Position numbers and translations under genes: made by a program
The notes under the pieces: model-generated
The model's input: the letters and a program-made list of their open reading frames with translations, nothing else
Told to the model about the DNA's origin: nothing
Databases searched by the model: none
Shown here: positions 1 to 4,845 of the stretch, piece after piece
Layout: every line of letters starts with the position of its first letter
How positions within the stretch are numbered: position 1 is the first letter of the stretch
DNA from: Candidatus Stygibacter frigidus
GTDB lineage: Bacteria > Cloacimonadota > Cloacimonadia > Cloacimonadales > TCS61
Length of the DNA: 7,186 bases
NCBI GenBank assembly: GCA_030765325.1
Contig: JAVCCT010000387.1
Location: 1-7,186, forward strand
Direction: 5' to 3'

Positions 1-17
1 GCCGGTGTTTGGGACGG

Positions 18-92
18 GTAGGTGAATATAAATTATAAAGCCCCAGATTGTCGCTCCGCTCCAACCTGGGGCTACAAATAAATATCACCTAC
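18..92. repeat. imperfect inverted repeat with GC-rich hairpin core
   Basis: Outer arms GTAGGTGA (18-25) and TCACCTAC (85-92) pair perfectly. Core arms AGCCCCAG (39-46) and CTGGGGCT (66-73) also pair perfectly, and AT-rich, only partly paired stretches lie between the two. Inside the core come an A-C mismatch, three more pairs (48-50 with 62-64) and a small GC-TCC-GC tip. No run of T follows the right arm, so it is not a clear plus-strand terminator; the other side is AT-rich. A second hairpin with the same core arms, length and A-C mismatch lies at 4702-4742, which suggests a dispersed intergenic repeat. Its function is unknown. Confidence 0.6.
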
Positions 93-158
93 GGTGAAAA
101 TCCTCAAAATATGTTGAACAGTCTCTTCCGGGGGGATCCCAGATTTAATTTTTATCTC

Positions 159-188
159 TTGACAATTAGATCATAAGTGCCATACTTT
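159..188 (+). promoter_or_regulatory. candidate promoter of the nitroreductase-like gene
   Basis: A perfect TTGACA (-35 like, 159-164) is followed after 18 bases by TACTTT (183-188), a weak match to TATAAT that also loosely recalls the TAnnTTTG element of Bacteroidota promoters. It sits 45 bases before the start codon. The -35 match is seen directly; the -10 assignment is tentative. Confidence 0.4.
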
Positions 189-209
189 GATAAATAGAGT
201 GAGGAAAAT

Positions 210-947
210 ATGAAGAAACGTAATCTAAAAACCAGAACGTTGAATCATATCCAGAAATTCAGCATTGAAATGCCAGCAAAAAAGGTGATTGAAAAAATAA
301 TGGAAAAAGGGCAGGAGAATCCCTTCGTATCTCAATTCTATAGTGTGTTAGTTTCACGCAGAAGCGATGAAAATCTTCTGGATGCTCCTCTTAATTTTAT
401 TGTCTGTATGGATCTTTTCAAAGTCAAAAAAGTCTTTGAAGTCAAACGTGATGAGTATCAACCTAATTTAAAAACTCTACTGCTAATTAGCCTTATTAAT
501 TCCATCATGGCTGCTCAAAATATTGTTTATGAAGCTAATAATCAGAAATTAGGTACTTTTTTTCTTAGTAATTCTCTTGATCAAGTAAAAACTTTCCGTA
601 ACAGATGGAATCTCCCGGATTATGTGATACCCTTAACAACTATTGCAGCAGGATATCCAGATGAACCCCCTAAAGCACACCATGCTTTTCCTACTAAATT
701 CATTTACTTTGAAGATGAATACACCCCTATCGAGGACTTTAATATTCATGATCTTATCTATAAACTTAACAACAATGAAGATTTGATAGAATATTATCGG
801 ACCCTTACTGAAGAAGGGACTTTGCAGTCGCAGCAATTCGGAGACTGGATGGAACTTCTTCAATTCAATTGTCAGCTTTGGGATGAAAAAAGAAGAGAAC
901 TTGATCTTATCATTAAGGAATGCGGTATCAACTTAGAGGAGTTATAA
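210..947 (+). CDS. divergent nitroreductase-like (FMN-dependent) protein
   Basis: The 245-residue product has several blocks in the order seen in the nitroreductase fold: APLNFIVCMDL (59-69), a helix that reads LINSIMAAQNIVYEANNQKLG (95-115) followed by TFFLS, then LPDYVIPLTTIAAGYPDEPP (135-154), and FPTKFIYFEDEYTP (160-173), which matches the family's P-x-x-x-(I/V)-(V/Y)-x-x-x-x-Y ending. Family members bind FMN and reduce small molecules with NAD(P)H in the cytoplasm. The usual N-terminal R-R-S-x-R-x-(F/Y) and P-S-x-x-N-x-Q-P blocks that contact FMN are not recognisable, so cofactor binding and activity are uncertain. The ATG start is backed by GAGGA at 201-205 with a 4-base spacer and by the promoter-like site upstream. 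It is a single gene, convergent with the minus-strand cluster (33-base gap). The specific substrate cannot be told. Confidence 0.7.
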   Translation: MKKRNLKTRTLNHIQKFSIEMPAKKVIEKIMEKGQENPFVSQFYSVLVSRRSDENLLDAPLNFIVCMDLFKVKKVFEVKRDEYQPNLKTLLLISLINSIMAAQNIVYEANNQKLGTFFLSNSLDQVKTFRNRWNLPDYVIPLTTIAAGYPDEPPKAHHAFPTKFIYFEDEYTPIEDFNIHDLIYKLNNNEDLIEYYRTLTEEGTLQSQQFGDWMELLQFNCQLWDEKRRELDLIIKECGINLEEL

Positions 948-980
948 TCTAACCCGGTTTTTTATAGATATAAGTAATTA

Positions 981-1697
981 CTATCTTTGCTGCTTTTGCA
1001 GTCCAGTTACTTCAACTGGTTTCAATAAACGCCACATTCCAGGAGGTAATTTACCCAGAGTTACATTACCTATCTGCAGACGCTTAAGTTCTATTACCTC
1101 AGAACCTACTGCTTTCAGCATATATCTGATCTGCCTTTTTTGACCCTCATATATTGTCATTTTAAGCTGCGTTGTGTGCTCTCCCCTATGCTTCACAAAA
1201 ACTTGCGCCGGTAACGTTTTCCCGGTTTTTATCTTTACTCCCTTACGCAATGTATCTACCTGCTCCTGCTGCAATTGACCCTTCACGGCTACTTTGTAAA
1301 CCTTTGCCAGTTTATATCGCGGATGCATTATCTTATTGGCAAAATCTCCATCGCTGGTAAATAGAAGCAGCCCTTCACTATTATAATCAAGCCTGCCTAT
1401 GGCAAATAAATGCACTCCAAAATCCGGCAGCAATTCATAAACCAGCTTCCTGCCGAAATCATCACGCGTTGACACCAGATAGTTTTTGGGTTTATTAAGC
1501 ATCAGGTATATCTTATCTGCTATCACCTCTATAAGTTTGCCATTATTACTCACTTTGTCATTCTCAGGATCTATCATAGTTGCCAGATCAGTGGTTACTT
1601 CGCCATTAACTGCTATCCTGCCTTCCCGCACCAGATCTTCTACCTGACGCCTTGATCCCAGATTACATCTTGCCAGGTATTTATTTATTCTTATCAT
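981..1697 (-). CDS. rluB: RsuA/RluB-family 16S/23S rRNA pseudouridine synthase
   Basis: The enzyme isomerises a uridine to pseudouridine in ribosomal RNA. The 238 residues begin with an S4 RNA-binding domain (about 1-48, INKYLARCNLGSRRQVEDL and EGRIAVNG). The catalytic domain follows: LNKPKNYLVST (67-77), then GRLDYNSEGLLLFTSDG (101-117), with the catalytic aspartate at 104, and the late EGQKRQIRYML block typical of the family. The D-D-F-G-R-K-x-V-x-x-L-L-P segment favours RluB (23S helix 89) over RsuA, but the target base cannot be proved from sequence. The ATG gives the canonical M-x-R-I-N-K-Y-L start; there is no good Shine-Dalgarno sequence, and only 7 bases separate it from the end of lptE, so translational coupling is likely. 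It is the last gene of the minus-strand cluster. Confidence 0.92.
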   Translation of the reverse strand: MIRINKYLARCNLGSRRQVEDLVREGRIAVNGEVTTDLATMIDPENDKVSNNGKLIEVIADKIYLMLNKPKNYLVSTRDDFGRKLVYELLPDFGVHLFAIGRLDYNSEGLLLFTSDGDFANKIMHPRYKLAKVYKVAVKGQLQQEQVDTLRKGVKIKTGKTLPAQVFVKHRGEHTTQLKMTIYEGQKRQIRYMLKAVGSEVIELKRLQIGNVTLGKLPPGMWRLLKPVEVTGLQKQQR

Positions 1698-1704
1698 TAC
1701 TATT

Positions 1705-2202
1705 TTACCATTGCTCCAGGGTATTTTTCATTATCTCATTAAATAGTTTCTTATAAATGGCTTCCCGTGCTTCTTCCTCTGAATGGTATTCTGATTCATC
1801 ATTAGTCTCTGAATATACTTCAGATAATATCAGACTATCCTTCTCCCAGATAACTTCCCCTGTGGTCATATCTGTAAAACTCAATCGGTATAACAACCTC
1901 ACATTATATTCCTCTATCCCGCTTTCATCATAAGTATCTATCTTGCGGCTGTAATCCATGATCACACCTTCCAGCATGCAATCAGGTGATAAGGATACCA
2001 CTCGCAGTCTGCCATCTGAATTATACTCCGAATTTAGATAGTTCCATAATTCCTCTTCCAGATTAAACTGGTCAGATTTATTCTCAAATCGCTCAACTGC
2101 AATAGTCTTCAAATGCGGCAAACTATTGGAATACACCGAATATGAACAGCTATTAACTATCAATAGCAAGAATATCATTCCTACCATCAAATATTTATAC
2201 AT
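1705..2202 (-). CDS. lptE: LPS-assembly lipoprotein LptE
   Basis: The 165-residue product starts with a lipoprotein signal: basic start, hydrophobic stretch 6-16, then VNSC with the candidate lipidated cysteine at 19 (Asn at -2 is unusual for a lipobox). After it comes YSVYSNSLPHLKTIAVERFENKS (21-43), then EEELWNYLNSEYNSDGRLRVVS and a C-terminal beta/helix region, the pattern of the LptE family in Bacteroidota-like phyla, where a short product of about 160-170 residues is normal. LptE plugs the LptD barrel in the outer membrane and helps place lipopolysaccharide on the cell surface, so the organism should be diderm with LPS or a similar glycolipid. The ATG has an excellent Shine-Dalgarno sequence, GAGGTGAT (2205-2212), just 2 bases upstream of the ATG counting from its end. 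It lies 7 bases upstream of the pseudouridine synthase gene; no lptD is visible here. Confidence 0.85.
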   Translation of the reverse strand: MYKYLMVGMIFLLLIVNSCSYSVYSNSLPHLKTIAVERFENKSDQFNLEEELWNYLNSEYNSDGRLRVVSLSPDCMLEGVIMDYSRKIDTYDESGIEEYNVRLLYRLSFTDMTTGEVIWEKDSLILSEVYSETNDESEYHSEEEAREAIYKKLFNEIMKNTLEQW

Positions 2203-2222
2203 CTATCACCTCGCATAATGTC

Positions 2223-2249
2223 TTTTTATCTGATTACGTCTCCTGTCAA
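2223..2249 (-). promoter_or_regulatory. candidate promoter of lptE and the pseudouridine synthase gene
   Basis: In the 118-base gap before lptE the minus strand has TTGACA (2249-2244) and, 15 bases on, TAAAAA (2228-2223). The spacing is short and the -10 weak, but the -35 is perfect and lies 41 bases before the start codon. The gap also holds CCAACC (2259-2264) and GGTTGG (2301-2306) with a small GTAA/TTAC hairpin between them, too loose to call a terminator. Confidence 0.3.
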
Positions 2250-2320
2250 GATATATCTCCAACCTATGTAAAACCTTACGGATGTCTTGACTTCCATAAT
2301 GGTTGGCAGTAATACTCTCT

Positions 2321-2854
2321 TTACTTCCTCAGCAACTCTTTTAACTGCAATTTATATAAATGCCTGATCTGCAAAAAATCACTCTCATATATACCTTGCT
2401 TGAAATCCGGAAATGCCCACTCCGCTGCAATATATCTTCCCTTACGATAAAACATTGTAATATCTACATAGATACCATCTCTCAAATATATCTTCTGATA
2501 ATTATATTTTGCCGATGCCAGCACCAGTTTATCATAATCCAGATAGCCCGGATCAAGATTAACTCTCCGTTTGCCCGATTCCGATAATTCTTCTTCTATC
2601 TGATTTGTTGCCAATTTGATCTCCGCCAGACTGCCCGGACTTATTAAGGTATTATAAGAATTAAAACTCCTGAATATCGGCTTACCCATTTCCGGTTCAT
2701 AATAATCAGTAAGATCAAAGAAATATTCCTGGCTTTGATAATCACTTATGCCCCAGCGTTCCTGCACCAGCTCCAGTGCTTTGCGGTATTTTTTCGGTTC
2801 ATGATACAAAAACCCGATCACCAGTTTTACCGGTTGAACATCAATAGGCTTCAT
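2321..2854 (-). CDS. DUF4416 family protein
   Basis: The 177-residue product matches the DUF4416 family over its full length as I recall it. It opens with PVKLVIGFLYHEP (8-20), then a segment ending YFFDLTDYYEPEMG, which leads into FRSF. The most typical stretch is RRVNLDPGYLDYDKLVLASA followed by YLRDGIYVDITMFYRKGRY, and it ends with a WAFPDF block. The family is found in deep-branching bacteria and has no established function; database labels such as GTP-binding protein are not supported by any P-loop here. It has no signal peptide or membrane segment, so it is probably cytoplasmic. Its ATG overlaps the stop of the upstream acetyltransferase-like gene by four bases (ATGA, 2851-2854), a strong sign of one transcript and coupled translation. 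Confidence 0.85.
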   Translation of the reverse strand: MKPIDVQPVKLVIGFLYHEPKKYRKALELVQERWGISDYQSQEYFFDLTDYYEPEMGKPIFRSFNSYNTLISPGSLAEIKLATNQIEEELSESGKRRVNLDPGYLDYDKLVLASAKYNYQKIYLRDGIYVDITMFYRKGRYIAAEWAFPDFKQGIYESDFLQIRHLYKLQLKELLRK

Positions 2855-3669
2855 TTCTTCCCCCTTTCACGAGAAAAGCTATCTGCTTCCTCCAGTAAAT
2901 TCTCTGGAATTCCAAATGTCTTCTCGATCTGCTTCATCCAGTTGCCATCCATCCTATTTTTCTTTATCCCGCTTCTGCTCACTTCCCGGAAATAATTATT
3001 ATGAATATAGATCATTCCCTCTCGCTCCTGACGCGTTAAACAGATGCCATTCATCCCTGGTCGCTCAAAAGATTTCAACCAGAGCTTCAATAATTTTTCC
3101 CGATTGCAAACTCTATCCTTAAATGAATATCGCCTCTTCTTCTGCCTGCCGTTAAAGGTTATCAAACTATATTTTATCCTGTCATATTCAAGTATCACTC
3201 CACTACTTCTCGTTCTATAAACCTGCTGCTTTCGCCCTGATAATTGCAGGGGTGTCATCAGCAGATAGCCCGGATCACACCACCAGTGCACTCCATCCAG
3301 CATCACCACCAGTCCGCAATGAACGTCTTTGCCCCATTTCATATCTGCAGAAACAGGATAGCACGTGAATCCAGCATTTGCCAGAATTGTTTCCAGAAAA
3401 AAGGTCAGCGAATAACAGGTGCCCCCTAATCCAGATTCTAAGTATTCTCGCCAGATAGTATCTGGTAACCTAATCTCCACCTCACCATACCCATATCTGC
3501 GCCCGTATTTGATCAATTTAGACACATTCTCATAAGGTATCGAGCGGAAGGCTTGCAATACCTGGTTCAAACCTCTGAAATCTGGCTTAATATCTGTAAT
3601 ACCATTATGCTCCAGAAACTTATCGGCAATATTACGGTATTGCTCAATATTAAAAACTGCTATCTCCAA
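2851..3669 (-). CDS. arylamine N-acetyltransferase-like protein, divergent
   Basis: The 272-residue product has the NAT fold order: N-terminal helices with IPYENVSKL (44-52), then GGTCYSLTFFLETILANAGF (82-101), VHCGLVVMLDG (116-126) and WWCDPGY (129-135). Cys85, His117 and Asp132 fit the catalytic Cys-His-Asp triad. The C-terminal part ends with an F-G-I block, as in other NATs. Known NATs move an acyl group from CoA to arylamines, hydrazines or, in biosynthetic relatives, amines in antibiotic pathways. The usual R-G-G-x-C-x-E-x-N signature is altered: Leu81 replaces Arg and Thr89 replaces Asn, so donor and acceptor are uncertain. The start is TTG: an in-frame TAA lies directly before it, the next Met is residue 110, and the homology begins near residue 6. 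It is 5 bases after the zinc-ribbon gene and overlaps the next gene. Confidence 0.78.
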   Translation of the reverse strand: MEIAVFNIEQYRNIADKFLEHNGITDIKPDFRGLNQVLQAFRSIPYENVSKLIKYGRRYGYGEVEIRLPDTIWREYLESGLGGTCYSLTFFLETILANAGFTCYPVSADMKWGKDVHCGLVVMLDGVHWWCDPGYLLMTPLQLSGRKQQVYRTRSSGVILEYDRIKYSLITFNGRQKKRRYSFKDRVCNREKLLKLWLKSFERPGMNGICLTRQEREGMIYIHNNYFREVSRSGIKKNRMDGNWMKQIEKTFGIPENLLEEADSFSRERGKK

Positions 3670-3674
3670 TTATC

Positions 3675-3893
3675 CTAATCCGCTAAAAAATCAAAGATAT
3701 TACCCAGCATATTTGATTGCCTTTTATAAAACTCCGTATAACCGCATCTCTCACAACTTATCGTGATAAATTTCTTGTTCTGAATATCAAACAACTTGGC
3801 AAGATAAGACCCGGTAGCCCGCATCTCATCCTTCACATAACTCGTATTCCCACACTTGGGACACACATAACTGATCAATTCTCTTTCTTCCAT
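3675..3893 (-). CDS. small zinc-ribbon protein (Zn_ribbon_13/DUF2082 type)
   Basis: The 72-residue protein has two zinc knuckles, C11-P-K-C14 and C47-E-R-C50, separated by the family-typical middle MRATGSYLAKLFDIQNKKF (24-42) and followed by GYTEFYK. This closely matches the Pfam family once called DUF2082, described as nucleic-acid-binding proteins with a zinc ribbon; no specific partner is known. The product should be a soluble cytoplasmic protein binding one zinc ion. The ATG has AGAGGTG (3898-3904) with a 4-base spacer. A TTGACA hexamer lies 42 bases upstream (3936-3941), overlapping the stop of the regulator gene, so a separate promoter is possible, although no good -10 is visible. It ends 5 bases before the acetyltransferase-like gene. 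Confidence 0.85.
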   Translation of the reverse strand: MEERELISYVCPKCGNTSYVKDEMRATGSYLAKLFDIQNKKFITISCERCGYTEFYKRQSNMLGNIFDFLAD

Positions 3894-3937
3894 AAAACAC
3901 CTCTGCCCTCATTTCTTCCCATCACACCAATTTCCTG

Positions 3938-4204
3938 TCAAGCACTTTGCCACTCGTTCCTTCTCTTCCTCGTTCCCTCACTCACTTCCCTCCCTTCAAC
4001 ATCTCCTCCAATCTCGAGATATTCAGCTTCCTCCAGTTTCCGCAGATGCGTGCTCAGATTCCCATCCGTTGCACCCACCCGCTTCTTTAGATAACTGAAT
4101 TCCGCTTTCTCTACTCCATCAAGGACTGCCACGATAGCCGTGCGTATCTTTGAGTGTAATAGTTCGTTTAATTGCTGATAATCAAACAAATCTTCGCCAG
4201 ACAT
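3938..4204 (-). CDS. winged-helix transcriptional regulator (HTH_34-like), C-terminally truncated
   Basis: From the ATG the product is 88 residues. Residues about 6-70 match the MarR/ArsR-like winged-helix regulators of the HTH_34 type: LLHSKIRTAIVAVLDGVEKAEFSYLKK, then GATDGNLSTHLRKLEEAEYLEI, which contains the recognition helix. The family normally continues with a wing rich in G-R-K-P-x-T-x-x-x-L-T-x-x-G and a last helix. Here the tail is instead GREVSEGTRKRRNEWQSA, coded by a purine-rich tract (minus strand, about 3950-4000), so the wing is lost and DNA binding may be impaired. The ATG at 4204 is preferred over a TTG six bases upstream because AAGAGGAA (4211-4218) sits at a good distance from the ATG but too near the TTG. 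It follows the membrane-protein gene by 2 bases; such regulators often sit beside a membrane protein of this type, which they may control. Confidence 0.75.
   Translation of the reverse strand: MSGEDLFDYQQLNELLHSKIRTAIVAVLDGVEKAEFSYLKKRVGATDGNLSTHLRKLEEAEYLEIGGDVEGREVSEGTRKRRNEWQSA
3950..4000. repeat. polypyrimidine/polypurine low-complexity tract
   Basis: On the plus strand almost every base from about 3950 to 3998 is C or T, with CTCGTTCC occurring twice and several TTCCCTC-like units. It codes the non-conserved tail of the winged-helix protein on the minus strand. Composition differs sharply from the surrounding genes, which suggests local repeat expansion, insertion or decay. Confidence 0.5.
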
Positions 4205-4206
4205 AA

Positions 4207-4680
4207 TCAATTCCTCTTGTAATAACCATTTAATATGAACCCTGGTAAAGCATGCAGAAGCAGCATCATTAATCCAAATACCAGAAAGTTTTCTAATGCT
4301 ACCCAGAAAAATAATAATATACTTTCAAGCCACCATAATACCCCAGCTACGCGCTCCCATTTGAAATCATTCATCCAGCCACTGATAAAATGTGACATTC
4401 CCATAACCATTCCAATCAAAGGACAAATTACCATTGGACTTATTACTCTGGAAAATGGACCTGAAAACCCGATTATCGACATACAGATCCTTGCTGCCAT
4501 CCACAAATAACCATACATCTTACCCGTCCAGTCAATATAACCGGCTTTCCGATCTTCCTTGCGAGAGGATATCATAGTAAATACCCAGCCAACTACGACT
4601 ATTCCCAGCCAGAGTAAAAGTATGTTATTGCCCATTCCTCTTTTTACCAGATAAAAATTACCTATCATCCCTAAAAACAC
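4207..4680 (-). CDS. multi-pass membrane protein, probably 5'-eroded
   Basis: From a GTG start the product is 157 residues with hydrophobic helices near 18-37, 56-72, 78-97, 111-128 and 131-150, and a conserved-looking cytoplasmic patch SSRKEDRKAGYIDW (38-51). This resembles, from memory, membrane proteins of about 190-200 residues in Bacteroidota that sit next to a winged-helix regulator and share a W-G-W-x-x-(F/L) first helix and a SRK...YID loop. Function is unknown. The GTG has GGGGGA upstream (4686-4691, spacer 5), but it falls inside what should be the first helix: the frame stays open upstream to a TAA at 4810-4812 and adds SGIYFIIWGIA just before the GTG, with no ATG available. The N-terminus is therefore either lost or begins at a rare codon. 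It overlaps the regulator region tightly (2-base gap), indicating co-transcription. Confidence 0.65.
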   Translation of the reverse strand: MFLGMIGNFYLVKRGMGNNILLLWLGIVVVGWVFTMISSRKEDRKAGYIDWTGKMYGYLWMAARICMSIIGFSGPFSRVISPMVICPLIGMVMGMSHFISGWMNDFKWERVAGVLWWLESILLFFWVALENFLVFGLMMLLLHALPGFILNGYYKRN

Positions 4681-4701
4681 TGCTATCCCCCAAATGATAA
4701 A

Positions 4702-4742
4702 ATAAATCCCAGATCGGCACGAAGTGACTACCTGGGGTTTAT
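4702..4742. repeat. hairpin repeat related to the one at 18-92
   Basis: Arms ATAAATCCCAG (4702-4712) and CTGGGGTTTAT (4732-4742) pair over 11 positions with one G-T wobble. An A-C mismatch follows at the same place as in the first copy, then a tip CAC-GAA-GTG (4718-4726). Both copies share CCCAGAT on the left and ACCTGGGG on the right across a 31-base unit, while the tips differ, as if only the stem is under selection. It lies between divergent genes, so it is not an obvious terminator for either; on the minus strand it is read in frame with the membrane-protein gene. Confidence 0.6.
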
Positions 4743-4783
4743 GATATAATAAGACGCCCCACCCCCATAAAATGTAGAAATAT

Positions 4784-4811
4784 TTGAATGGTATGAAAAT
4801 TGCTTTATATT
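4784..4811 (+). promoter_or_regulatory. candidate promoter of the C25 peptidase gene
   Basis: TTGAAT (4784-4789) and TATATT (4806-4811) are separated by 16 bases and lie 34 bases before the ATG, a good sigma70-like arrangement. An alternative -10, TATTAT (4808-4813), gives an 18-base spacer. A strong Shine-Dalgarno sequence AAAAGGAG (4833-4840) follows, 5 bases before the ATG. Confidence 0.45.
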
Positions 4812-4845
4812 ATTGTGAAAGAAGCTGTAAAGAAAAGGAGTATAT

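Noticed and set aside
1..21. Tail of an upstream plus-strand gene (frame ending AGVWDG then TAG)
   Set aside because: Only six codons are visible and the other frames also end shortly; nothing supports one over another.
132..147. GGGATCCC palindrome and a third CCCAGAT motif before the first gene
   Set aside because: Too short to call an operator or repeat copy; the right arm of the hairpin family is missing, and similar short matches occur inside coding sequence.
633..863. Minus-strand open frame inside the nitroreductase-like gene
   Set aside because: It is fully antisense to a better supported gene with a ribosome binding site and family blocks.
943..972. Possible shared terminator between the convergent genes
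   Set aside because: An AT-rich stem with a bulge can be drawn (943-951 with 965-972), but it overlaps the stop codon, is weak, and the T run is in the loop rather than after the stem.
2259..2306. CCAACC/GGTTGG inverted repeat before lptE as a terminator or riboswitch
   Set aside because: Six-base arms with a 36-base loop, no T run and no known riboswitch core.
3717..4094. Plus-strand open frame of 125 codons
   Set aside because: It lies opposite the zinc-ribbon and winged-helix genes, which have clear family motifs; its Ser/Pro/Leu-rich make-up comes from the pyrimidine-rich tract.
4235..4510. Plus-strand open frame of 91 codons
   Set aside because: It is antisense to the membrane-protein gene, has no ribosome binding site and shows no recognisable motif.
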